This document shows positions 6,345 through 13,176 of a stretch of DNA of 20,488 nt, piece after piece. Origin of the DNA: Treponema sp. UBA4319. GTDB taxonomy: Bacteria; Spirochaetota; Spirochaetia; Treponematales; Treponemataceae. The stretch is taken from contig DGUD01000199.1 in the NCBI GenBank assembly GCA_002393865.1, positions 18,477 to 38,964 on the forward strand, given 5' to 3'. Each line of letters starts with the position of its first letter. The first letter of the stretch is position 1. Both the position numbers and the translations under genes were made by a program. A model generated the notes under the pieces. That model had not been told where the DNA came from and ran no database searches. It saw only the letters and a program-made list of their open reading frames with translations.

Positions 6345-7421
6345 ATGAAAAAAATGAAAGGAATCGGACTGGCAATAGTTTTTACCGCAGCGCTGGCAAG
6401 CGGAGCGCTCTTTCCGTCCTGCAAGGGCAAGCAGGAGGAATTCTGCTTTAAGATAGGAACCGCGAATTCCAGCCTCTGTCCTGCCCCGCTCCACGTGGCA
6501 ATCGACCTCGGTCTGTTTGAAGAAGAATTCAGCAAGGCCGGGCTGAAATACGAGACCATCGAGATAGACCTGATGCAGGCGACAGCCCTTGTGGTGGCAA
6601 AGAAAATCGACGCGACGCTGGGGCTTGCCGGCAGCCTGCTCCCGCAGCTGGACAACGGGCTGGAAGTAAGCTTTCTGAGCGGCGTGCACACAGGCTGCAC
6701 AAAATTCTATGTAAAGGCAGACTCTCCCTACCACAGCATTGCCGACCTGAAGGGCAAGACCATCGGGCTGTGCGGCGTGCAGGATTCATCGACGGTGGTG
6801 TTCCAGCGGAAATTCCACGAACTGGGCTACACGGCTTTCGGCGCGGACGCGGACTTTACGATTGCCGTCTACGGGCTTACCGATTTGCCGCTCGCGCTCG
6901 AGAACGGCGCCGTGGACGCGGTGGGGCTGCACGACCCCGTCGGCTACATCGCGGAGCGCGATTACGGCTTCAGGAAAATCCTCGACACCACCGAGGACGA
7001 AGTCTTCAGCCAGGAGTACTGCTGCCTTACCTATGTCTCAAGCGAGATAGCGAAGAAGTACCCCGAGCACACAAAGGCGTTTGTCCGCGCCATGCTCAAG
7101 GCGAGCGCCTACGTGCAGGCGAACCCGGACAAGACGGCGCAGCTCCAGATAGACAACGGGCGCATTGCGGGCGACAGCGCACAGAACGCGACGCTCCTTG
7201 CCTCGTACAACTACACGCCGTCGGTGGGGCTTGCCCGCAAGACCCTGTACAACTCCATCGATCAGGTGGTCGACATGGGCATCATGCAGAACGTCAGCGA
7301 CAAGGACGCGTTCGTCAGCGAGCATTTCGTGGTCTTTGACGACGTGCCTGACTCCTACGTCTACAACAACAGCGACGGGACATATTCGGAATCAAAGGTG
7401 GGCTCGCTGCGAAAGCACTAG
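6345..7421 (+). CDS. SsuA/TauA/NMT1-type ABC substrate-binding lipoprotein
   Basis: 358 residues. A signal peptide ends in a relaxed lipobox FPSC (Cys26), so this should be a lipoprotein outside the inner membrane. The mature part follows the NMT1/SsuA pattern: FKIGTANSSLCPAPLHVAIDLGLFEEEFSKAGL, a strand and helix ending in LVVAKKIDATLGLAGSLLPQL, SIADLKGKTIGLCG, then ALENGAVDAVGLHDPVG. This family binds alkanesulfonates, taurine, nitrate or thiamine precursors. AGGAGG lies five bases before the ATG, and the gene starts 37 bases after K. Placed directly behind the nitrogenase-like subunits, it probably captures the organic (sulfur) compound they reduce. Two extra Cys pairs or singles (CC near residue 227, C125) are of unknown meaning. 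A strong hairpin follows and may keep this transcript abundant relative to the permease. Confidence 0.88.
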   Translation: MKKMKGIGLAIVFTAALASGALFPSCKGKQEEFCFKIGTANSSLCPAPLHVAIDLGLFEEEFSKAGLKYETIEIDLMQATALVVAKKIDATLGLAGSLLPQLDNGLEVSFLSGVHTGCTKFYVKADSPYHSIADLKGKTIGLCGVQDSSTVVFQRKFHELGYTAFGADADFTIAVYGLTDLPLALENGAVDAVGLHDPVGYIAERDYGFRKILDTTEDEVFSQEYCCLTYVSSEIAKKYPEHTKAFVRAMLKASAYVQANPDKTAQLQIDNGRIAGDSAQNATLLASYNYTPSVGLARKTLYNSIDQVVDMGIMQNVSDKDAFVSEHFVVFDDVPDSYVYNNSDGTYSESKVGSLRKH

Positions 7422-7431
7422 CGCAGCCGCA

Positions 7432-7474
7432 GGGCACGGCGTGCAGCATCCGTAAGGATATGCGCGCCGTGCCC
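7432..7474 (+). other. Intercistronic hairpin between binding-protein and permease genes
   Basis: GGGCACGGCGTGC (7432-7444) pairs with GCGCGCCGTGCCC (7462-7474): 13 bp with one G-U pair, and the loop carries ATCC/GGAT. No T run follows, so it is not a terminator. Such structures often protect the 3' end of a binding-protein mRNA. Confidence 0.7.
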
Positions 7475-7494
7475 TGGTACCCAAGGAAGATACT

Positions 7495-8457
7495 ATGAAC
7501 AAGAAACTGAAAACCGTCGGAACCTATGCGCTGCCGTTCCTTGCGGCATTGCTCTCCGTCGTCCTGTACTTTGCGCTCCCGGAAAGCGGGAAGCAGAAGA
7601 AAATGCCCGCCCCGTTTTATATCTGGTTCCTCGCCGCAGCGGTGTGCGCCCTTGTGATTGCCATCGTCGCAGGCTGCTTTGCGAAAGACTTCGGGAAAAA
7701 GCTATACGGCAAGCTCCCCTTCTACACGGGAATCATCACGTTCCTTGCGCTGCTGAACACGCTCGTCTCTAAGACGGCGCTGCTCCCGGTGCTCTACTTT
7801 CCGTCGCTGGACAAAATCTGCGGACTGCTGTGGACGCAGAAAGTATTCCTGCTGAAGAACCTGCTGTTCTCGCTGGGGCTGCTGGCGCAAGGATTCATAT
7901 ACGGCCTTGCCGTCGGATTCTTTACCGGGCTTGCGCTCGGCTACAACCGGCACGTGGGCTACTGGCTGAACCCGGTGACGAAATTCCTGGGGCCGGTTCC
8001 CACGACTGCATGGATACCGCTGGCGCTCAGCGTGTTCCCCACCACGCACGGGGCAAACGTATTCCTTATCGCCTTTGCGGTGTGGTTCCCGGTAACGCTC
8101 ATGACGGCAAGCGGCATACAGAGCGTGAGCAAAGTATTCTTTGAGGTGAGCGAGACGCTCGGCGCAAAGACACTCTTCAAGGTCTTCCGCGTAGCAGTCC
8201 CCGCAAGCCTGCCGCAGATTTTCCTCGGGCTCTTTTACGGCATCGTGTCCTCCTTCGCCACGCTGATGGCGGTGGAGATGAACGGCAACTCGCAGGGCAT
8301 CGGCTGGTACATCAACTGGCAGAAGTCCGTCATGCAGTATGACGGCGTGTACGCGGGGCTTATCATCATTGCCATCCTGTGCTCGTTCATCCTGACGCTG
8401 CTGTTCAAAATCCGCGACAAAGTCATGGTGTGGCAGAAGGGGGTAATCCGATGGTAG
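7495..8457 (+). CDS. SsuC/TauC-type ABC transporter permease
   Basis: 320 residues and strongly hydrophobic, with about seven to eight membrane segments; two lie at the N-terminus (residues 10-28 and 43-62) before the usual core. The cytoplasmic EAA loop that docks the ATPase reads ETLGAKTLFKVFRVAVPASLPQI, about residues 220-242. GPVPTTAWIPLALSVF earlier is typical of the binding-protein-dependent permeases of the nitrate/sulfonate/taurine group. It is larger than most SsuC proteins (about 260) because of the extra N-terminal pair of helices. AAGGAAG lies six bases before the ATG. Its stop codon overlaps the ATPase start, so both are made together. It forms the inner-membrane channel for the ligand bound by the preceding lipoprotein. 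Confidence 0.9.
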   Translation: MNKKLKTVGTYALPFLAALLSVVLYFALPESGKQKKMPAPFYIWFLAAAVCALVIAIVAGCFAKDFGKKLYGKLPFYTGIITFLALLNTLVSKTALLPVLYFPSLDKICGLLWTQKVFLLKNLLFSLGLLAQGFIYGLAVGFFTGLALGYNRHVGYWLNPVTKFLGPVPTTAWIPLALSVFPTTHGANVFLIAFAVWFPVTLMTASGIQSVSKVFFEVSETLGAKTLFKVFRVAVPASLPQIFLGLFYGIVSSFATLMAVEMNGNSQGIGWYINWQKSVMQYDGVYAGLIIIAILCSFILTLLFKIRDKVMVWQKGVIRW

Positions 8458-9215
8458 GGAACATCCAAATCAATCACGTCACCAAGAATTTCGACGAGGT
8501 GCGCGTGCTGAATGATTTTTCGCTCGACATTGAGCCGGGCAGCTTTGTCAGCCTTATCGGGCCATCCGGCTGCGGAAAATCGACGCTGCTCAGGATTATC
8601 GGCGGACTCGAAAAACAATACGACGGTTCCGTGAGCCTTGACGGGGAAAAAATCCTCCGGGCAGGAAGCGACAGAGGTTTCGCGTTCCAGGGGTCCAATC
8701 TCTTTCCGTGGCTTACCGTCAGGAACAATATCTCGTTCGGTCTGAAAGCCCGCAAGCTGTACAAGGAGCACAAGCAGGACGTGAACGACATCATCAGGCT
8801 TGTAGGGCTGGAAGGATTTGAAGATTCCTATCCCCACCAGATTTCGGGCGGCATGCAGCAGAGGGCATCATTGGCACGCGCGCTCGTGGGGCATCCGAAA
8901 GTCCTGCTGCTCGACGAGCCGCTCGGCGCGCTGGACGCATTCACCCGGATGAACCTGCAGGATGAGATTCTGCGCATAAAAAATGAGAACAACATGACCA
9001 TGATTATGGTGACGCATGATGTCGATGAGGCAATCTACATGAGCGACAAAGTTGTGGTGATGAGCGCACGGCCTTCAAAAGTGGAGGCCGTGATAGACAT
9101 TGACCTGCCGAAACCTCGCGTGCGCGTGCAGGACACATTCGCGCTGTACCGCAACAAGGTGCTTGAAATCCTTAACCTTGGCGGAAAACTGCACGAAGCA
9201 GAATACAATATTTAG
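8451..9215 (+). CDS. SsuB/TauB-type ABC transporter ATPase
   Basis: 254 residues. All ATPase motifs are in order: Walker A GPSGCGKST near residue 38, Q-loop FQGSNLFPW, signature ISGGMQQR (Ile instead of the usual Leu), Walker B VLLLDEP, D-loop and the switch His in MVTHD. The length and the C-terminal MSARPSKVEAVIDIDLPKPR segment are those of the nitrate/sulfonate/taurine importer ATPases. The ATG at 8451 overlaps the permease stop, with GGGGG about seven bases upstream; in-frame codons further upstream lie inside the permease. It energises import of the putative substrate of the nitrogenase-like enzyme. Confidence 0.92.
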   Translation: MVGNIQINHVTKNFDEVRVLNDFSLDIEPGSFVSLIGPSGCGKSTLLRIIGGLEKQYDGSVSLDGEKILRAGSDRGFAFQGSNLFPWLTVRNNISFGLKARKLYKEHKQDVNDIIRLVGLEGFEDSYPHQISGGMQQRASLARALVGHPKVLLLDEPLGALDAFTRMNLQDEILRIKNENNMTMIMVTHDVDEAIYMSDKVVVMSARPSKVEAVIDIDLPKPRVRVQDTFALYRNKVLEILNLGGKLHEAEYNI

Positions 9216-9257
9216 AGCAGCTTCAAAAGTCCCTGGCAACGTGTTGCCGCGGGCTCT
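9214..9257 (+). other. Weak hairpin between ATPase and PLP-enzyme genes
   Basis: A 14-base palindrome GGCAACGTGTTGCC (9235-9248) lies inside a loose outer stem AGAGC/GCTCT (9214-9218, 9253-9257). Only TTTA follows. It may be a partial terminator or a processing site; the next gene starts 28 bases later and is probably still in the operon. Confidence 0.3.
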
Positions 9258-9284
9258 TTAAAAGTGGCTCTTGAGGAGATACGA

Positions 9285-10457
9285 ATGGCACTAGCAGCAG
9301 AAACAAAATGCCTGCACCTTGATGCAGAGCTCTCAGCGGCGGCGGGCGCGGCACCTGCGAGGAAAGACTGCACGCATTACGGGGCAATAAGCTTTCCTAT
9401 TTATCAGACCGCGACGTATGCGCATCCGGGAGCAGGACAAAGCACGGGCTTTGACTACTCGCGGCTTCAGAATCCTACCCGCGAGCAGCTTGAAAAAGTC
9501 ATCTGCTCCCTGGAGAACGGCACGGACGCCCTTGCGCTGTCAAGCGGCATGGCAGCGATAAGCATCCTGATGGAGCTGTTCCGGCCGGGAGACCATCTGA
9601 TTGTTGACAGCGACCTTTACGGCGGAGCAATCAGGCTTTTCGACAATGTATCCGCAAAGAACGGCATCTCATTCACGCGGGCAAACTGCTCCGTTGAGGA
9701 TATAGAATCCTTGATACGGCCGGAAACAAAAGCGATATACATCGAGACGCCGACAAACCCCATGATGAACGTGACGGACATCGCCGCGACAGCAGGAATC
9801 GCACGGCGCCACGGTCTGCTGCTCATCGTGGACAACACGTTCATGTCGCCCTACTTCCAGAACCCGCTCAGCCTCGGAGCCGACGTCGTGATTCACTCCG
9901 GGACAAAGTACCTTGCAGGCCACAACGACACGCTCGCGGGATTCATCGTGACGAACAACGCAAACGTGCAGGAGCGGCTCCGTTTTCTCATAAAGACAAC
10001 CGGGGCAGGTCTTGCGCCGTTTGACTGCTGGCTTACCCTACGGGGAATAAAGACGCTCGCAGTCCGCATGGAAAAATCGCAGCAGAACGCCGGAAAAATC
10101 GCACGCTGGCTCTGCACGCAGCCATCCGTCACAAAGGTCATATATCCGGGGCTCGAAGACCATCCCGGTCACAGCATCATGAAACAGCAGGCGCGTGGAT
10201 TCGGGGCAATGATAACATTCCGGACAGAGACGACGGAAAAAGCGCTGTCAGTCCTGAGCCGCGTGAAACTGATACAGTACGCGGAAAGCCTTGGCGGCGT
10301 GGAGACGCTCATCACGTACCCGACGACCCAGACCCATGCGGATGTGCCGGAGGAGCTCCGCCTGAAAAACGGCATTACCCCCACGACTCTGCGGCTTTCC
10401 GTGGGCATAGAGAACACAGACGACTTAATCTGCGACCTTGCGCAGGCGCTCGGCTAA
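9285..10457 (+). CDS. Cys/Met metabolism PLP-dependent enzyme (cystathionine gamma-synthase / O-acylhomoserine sulfhydrylase type)
   Basis: 390 residues, fold-type I PLP enzyme. Marks: YSRLQNPTREQLE near residue 60, SSGMAAI, the ETPTNPMM loop, VDNTF (PLP Asp), and the Schiff-base Lys208 in SGTKYLAGH. GLAPFDCWLTLRGIKTLAVRME and the final TTLRLSVGIE are typical. The family includes MetB, MetC, MetZ/MetY and methionine gamma-lyase; motif reading cannot separate them. The length fits MetB/MetC/MetZ better than the longer MetY (about 430). The start ATG 9285 has GAGGAG six bases upstream, better than a GTG at 9264. As last gene of the operon it could fix sulfide or methanethiol released by the nitrogenase-like enzyme onto an activated homoserine, giving homocysteine or methionine; that role is inference. 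Confidence 0.9.
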   Translation: MALAAETKCLHLDAELSAAAGAAPARKDCTHYGAISFPIYQTATYAHPGAGQSTGFDYSRLQNPTREQLEKVICSLENGTDALALSSGMAAISILMELFRPGDHLIVDSDLYGGAIRLFDNVSAKNGISFTRANCSVEDIESLIRPETKAIYIETPTNPMMNVTDIAATAGIARRHGLLLIVDNTFMSPYFQNPLSLGADVVIHSGTKYLAGHNDTLAGFIVTNNANVQERLRFLIKTTGAGLAPFDCWLTLRGIKTLAVRMEKSQQNAGKIARWLCTQPSVTKVIYPGLEDHPGHSIMKQQARGFGAMITFRTETTEKALSVLSRVKLIQYAESLGGVETLITYPTTQTHADVPEELRLKNGITPTTLRLSVGIENTDDLICDLAQALG

Positions 10458-10463
10458 GAAAGC

Positions 10464-10496
10464 GCAGCCCCGCAAGCGCGACCTTGCGGGGGCTGC
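10464..10496. terminator. Bidirectional hairpin between convergent genes
   Basis: GCAGCCCCGCAAG pairs with CTTGCGGGGGCTGC (13 bp plus one bulged G) around a 6-base loop, exactly between the convergent stops of the PLP enzyme and the LolD-type ATPase. T runs are short on both strands (GCTTTCTT on minus), so it probably serves both operons with moderate strength. Confidence 0.65.
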
Positions 10497-10509
10497 ATGC
10501 GGCTTCCAT

Positions 10510-11154
10510 TCATATTCTGATTATTTCGTCGCATCTCTGCAGCGCATCCGCATCATGGCTGACCATGAGCACCGTCCTTCCTTCATCCGCGAGCGCCCTG
10601 AATATCTCCACGACAGCAGTGGCCTGTTCTTTCTCCAGGGAGCCTGTCGGCTCATCCGCAAGGATAATGCCGGGCTCGTTCATAAGCGCCCGCGCTATCA
10701 GCACGCGGTGGTTCTCTCCCCCGGAAAGCTCCGCCGGATAACAGTCCGCGAGGTGCCCGATGCCAAGGCTTTCCAGCAGCTGATCCGCCCGCTCCTCCGT
10801 TCGCGCCCGCTTTCTGCCGTCTCCCAGAAAAGCGGGCAGGCGGACATTGTCCCGTACCGTCAGATGCGCAAGAACGCTCTGCTCCTGCGATACAAAGCCG
10901 ATGTTCTGATTGCGGAATAAGGCACGGCGCCTGTCATCCAGCACAAAGATATCCGTGCCATCAATCAAGACCTGCCCCTCATCCGGCTCCTGCAATCCCG
11001 CGATTATGGAAAGGAGCGTGCTTTTCCCCGCCCCTGACTTGCCCGCAATCCCGAAGCACGAGCCGGACGGAACCGTAAAGCTAAAATCGCGGAGCACCGG
11101 GACGACTCCCCGTGGCGAAGGAAATGTTTTTGAGATACCGTTGACCCGTATCAT
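10510..11154 (-). CDS. LolD/MacB-type ABC transporter ATPase
   Basis: 214 residues. Walker A GKSGAGKST near residue 38, Q-loop VSQEQSVLAHLTV, signature LSGGENHR (usual form LSGGEQQR), Walker B IILADEPTG and switch His in MVSHD. The short length and the ADEPTGSL motif place it with ATPases that work with FtsX/MacB-type permeases, which move lipids, peptides or drugs or pull on envelope proteins rather than import small solutes. It is the last gene of a three-gene minus-strand unit, eight bases behind the FtsX-type permease. The His in the signature is uncommon and may be a subfamily mark. Confidence 0.9.
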   Translation of the reverse strand: MIRVNGISKTFPSPRGVVPVLRDFSFTVPSGSCFGIAGKSGAGKSTLLSIIAGLQEPDEGQVLIDGTDIFVLDDRRRALFRNQNIGFVSQEQSVLAHLTVRDNVRLPAFLGDGRKRARTEERADQLLESLGIGHLADCYPAELSGGENHRVLIARALMNEPGIILADEPTGSLEKEQATAVVEIFRALADEGRTVLMVSHDADALQRCDEIIRI

Positions 11155-11162
11155 CGCTCCTC

Positions 11163-12350
11163 CTACTTTGCTTCCGCGTACAGCTCAAGTTTTGAGATGC
11201 GCAGCGCCGCATGCGACGCGCTCAGGATACAGGAAGCCGTCACTATGACGAATGCAGCCAGCGCCAAAAGCACAAGCATCCCGATGCCCGGCATACAGAA
11301 TGGCATGGAGATTTTCCGGGATATAAGGATATTGAACGGAAGCAGGACAAGCGCGGAAAGCGATATGCCGCACAGCGAGCCGGAGATTCCAAAGACGAGC
11401 GCCTCGTACAGCACCAGAGAGCGGATTTTCGCTTTGTCTGCGCCCAGCACCCGCATGATGGAGAATTCCCGGCGCCGCTCATACAACGTAAGCGAGAACA
11501 CCAGTGCCAGAGAAAGCACGGTGACAAGGAGGAAGAGCACGCTCATCGCAGCGAGGAAGGCGGAGAACGAGGCTGTGCTCTCCGCAAGCGTGCGGATAAA
11601 TTTGTCCTGCCGGACAATCTGTATGCCGTCCACCGCCTGCCGTATCTTCATGGCGGCAGTATCAGCTTTTGCTCCGTCCGCCAGCCGCACAAAAATCGCG
11701 CTGGCCAGCGACTCCACATTCCCGTCGGAGAAAAAGCTGAATCCTTTTTCCTTCGCATCCTGAAAAATCGCACGGACAGTCGCCCCATCCGCAAAGATGG
11801 CATTGTCCATCCCGGAGCCGCTTTTCGCAAGCTTCGCGACGACGCGGTGTCTCTTTGAGAAAAAGGAGACGTAGCCGTTCTCCACAGAGACATTGCTTCC
11901 CGCAAAGACGGAGCCTTCTTCCCCGCTATATTTCTGCACCCACGGCTTTATGAGGAAATCGCTGTCAACGTCAAAGCCGATTATCTGCACGGGGAAGTCG
12001 CAACATGACTCGCTCAGGCTGCTCAGATAAAACTGGCTCGTCACCGCAGCGACGCCTTCCACGCCGCGCACCGTATCCTCAATGCCCTTGTCCATGTAAA
12101 AATAATTCGGCTCGCCGGAAAGCAGAACTCCCTCAAGGCTCCGTTCGTAGCCTTCAGGGACTATCATAAGGTCGGCGCCTATCCGCTCCCGCATGCCGGC
12201 AATTCCGTTCCTCAGGCTGACCGCAAGCAGAAAGCTGGCGAAAAGGACTGCCGCCGAAACGGCGACCAGCGCACCCAGCAGGAAAGCCCTGAGCGGCTTG
12301 CGGGCAATGCTCTTTGTTGCCAGCGACCATGAAGACAATGCGCTGCCCAT
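11163..12350 (-). CDS. FtsX/MacB-type ABC transporter permease
   Basis: 395 residues. One membrane helix near the N-terminus (about residues 20-45), an extracytoplasmic domain of about 220 residues, then three helices in the C-terminal third: the standard four-helix MacB/FtsX plan. GADLMIVPEGYE after helix 1 and REFSIMRVLGADKAKIRSLVLYEAL before the last helices are typical of this group. The outer domain contains a vicinal Cys pair in SESCCDFPV, which might bind metal or form a disulfide. The start at 12350 lies four bases after the DUF4418 stop; the Shine-Dalgarno is poor (AAGG 14 bases upstream), so coupling to the upstream gene is likely. Longer in-frame starts overlap DUF4418 and are rejected. 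Substrate unknown. Confidence 0.85.
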   Translation of the reverse strand: MGSALSSWSLATKSIARKPLRAFLLGALVAVSAAVLFASFLLAVSLRNGIAGMRERIGADLMIVPEGYERSLEGVLLSGEPNYFYMDKGIEDTVRGVEGVAAVTSQFYLSSLSESCCDFPVQIIGFDVDSDFLIKPWVQKYSGEEGSVFAGSNVSVENGYVSFFSKRHRVVAKLAKSGSGMDNAIFADGATVRAIFQDAKEKGFSFFSDGNVESLASAIFVRLADGAKADTAAMKIRQAVDGIQIVRQDKFIRTLAESTASFSAFLAAMSVLFLLVTVLSLALVFSLTLYERRREFSIMRVLGADKAKIRSLVLYEALVFGISGSLCGISLSALVLLPFNILISRKISMPFCMPGIGMLVLLALAAFVIVTASCILSASHAALRISKLELYAEAK

Positions 12351-12354
12351 ACGC

Positions 12355-12768
12355 TCAGCGCGCCTTGCCGGAACGCCTGCCACGGAAAAGCAGCACGGCA
12401 TCCGCAGCAGCAACCGCCAGCAGGAGGATTCCCAGCACAATGAGCGCAGGCTGCGTGACGGCGTGGCAGTGCATCCTGGAGCCGCCGCACACACCAATCA
12501 GCACCGTGGGGAACAGGATGATTCCTGCCGCATCCGCAATGATAGCGGCATCAAGCCCCAGCAAAAAAGATTCCGGGCGCGCAAAGAAGCGGAGCAGCGC
12601 AAATGCCGCGGCACACAGACCGGTAAAAAGCACAGCCCGCGCAGTCCAGTGGCATCGCATGACGGTCTCGCCAAGCGGGCAGACCTTGGCAAAGGTATAC
12701 GGAGCGACTGCGGCAAGCAGGGCAAGCGCCAGCAGCACAGCGGAAAACACAACGCGACTTTTCTTCAT
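12355..12768 (-). CDS. DUF4418 family membrane protein
   Basis: 137 residues with four hydrophobic helices (about 7-26, 45-62, 70-92, 106-128). Two Cys/His motifs stand at helix ends: CPLGETVMRCHWT (Cys30, Met37, Cys39, His40) and CGGSRMHCHAVT (Cys94, Met99, His100, Cys101, His102). These are the signature of DUF4418, a family of unknown function often found with FtsX-type permeases. The repeated M-x-C-H pattern on one membrane face suggests binding of a soft metal such as copper, or haem; this is inference. GGAGG lies five bases before the ATG. It is the first gene of the unit driven by the minus-strand half of the divergent promoter, hence probably under the Rrf2 regulator. Confidence 0.8.
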   Translation of the reverse strand: MKKSRVVFSAVLLALALLAAVAPYTFAKVCPLGETVMRCHWTARAVLFTGLCAAAFALLRFFARPESFLLGLDAAIIADAAGIILFPTVLIGVCGGSRMHCHAVTQPALIVLGILLLAVAAADAVLLFRGRRSGKAR

Positions 12769-12882
12769 ATAAACCTCCGAGTCAGTTTCAAAAGCTCTGG
12801 CTGACGCGCGCAGAAGAATGCGGCGCAGCAGCCAAAAACAGAACGGGTTCCCTGAGAATCGCGCTCTTCAGGAATCCTATTA

Positions 12883-12899
12883 CCTATTGATTTACTAGG
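12883..12899. promoter_or_regulatory. Operator core, left arm of the divergent promoter
   Basis: CCTATTGATTTACTAGG. It holds the plus-strand -35 (TTGATT) and lies over the start of the minus-strand transcript, so one protein bound here could block both directions. Confidence 0.65.
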
Positions 12900-12915
12900 C
12901 AATATATGGTATACT
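12887..12915 (+). promoter_or_regulatory. Promoter of the PatB-like lyase / Rrf2 unit
   Basis: TTGATT (12887-12892), spacer 17, TATACT (12910-12915). The leader to the lyase start is about 255 nt. The geometry relative to the operators repeats that of the nitrogenase-like promoter. Confidence 0.65.
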
Positions 12916-12936
12916 CTATTTATCCTAGTAAGTCAA
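12908..12936 (-). promoter_or_regulatory. Promoter of the DUF4418-FtsX-ABC unit
   Basis: Read on the minus strand: TTGACT (12936-12931), spacer 17, TATACC (12913-12908). It overlaps the plus-strand promoter almost base for base. The leader is about 130 nt and ends in GGAGG five bases before the DUF4418 ATG. Confidence 0.6.
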
Positions 12937-12940
12937 TAGG
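12924..12940. promoter_or_regulatory. Operator core, right arm of the divergent promoter
   Basis: CCTAGTAAGTCAATAGG; its complement differs from the left-arm core at one base. It covers the plus-strand start region and contains the minus-strand -35. Confidence 0.65.
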
Positions 12941-12947
12941 TAATAGG

Positions 12948-13176
12948 CCGGCGCGGAAAGCGCCAGTTTGCCCCGGAAACAGCAATTTCCGGACAGCTTC
13001 ACCACAACGGAACGAATCTGTTCCGCCCGCAAAAAGGGCAAGAGCCGTGCAACGAGGAACTGAGGTTTTCCGGCGCACGTACAGGAAACAGCCTTATTGC
13101 AGGGATATGCCAAGAAAAAACGCGCCGTGCCCGGAATGCGGCAGATATTCCGGCCAAGCGCACCGAGGAGACGGAT
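12948..13176 (+). other. Long structured leader of the PatB-like gene, no gene seen
   Basis: About 230 bases with several short hairpins in a row: GGCGC/GCGCC (12949-12963), CCGGAAA/TTTCCGG (about 12973-12992), GGAAC/GTTCC (about 13009-13024) and GCCC/GGGC. No T run and no known riboswitch consensus recognised. With the DUF4418 leader (12769-12875), where nothing definite is seen, this fills the 12769-13176 gap. Confidence 0.4.

Larger units (their letters stand above)
12876..12947. repeat. 24-bp inverted repeat enclosing overlapping divergent promoters
   Basis: Arms 12876-12899 and 12924-12947 are inverted copies with 23 of 24 positions matching, separated by 24 bases. Each arm contains one 17-bp CCTA-N9-TAGG operator core plus an extra CCTATTA/TAATAGG half-site on the outside. 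Both -10 boxes lie in the spacer and both -35 boxes lie in the arms. Confidence 0.8.
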
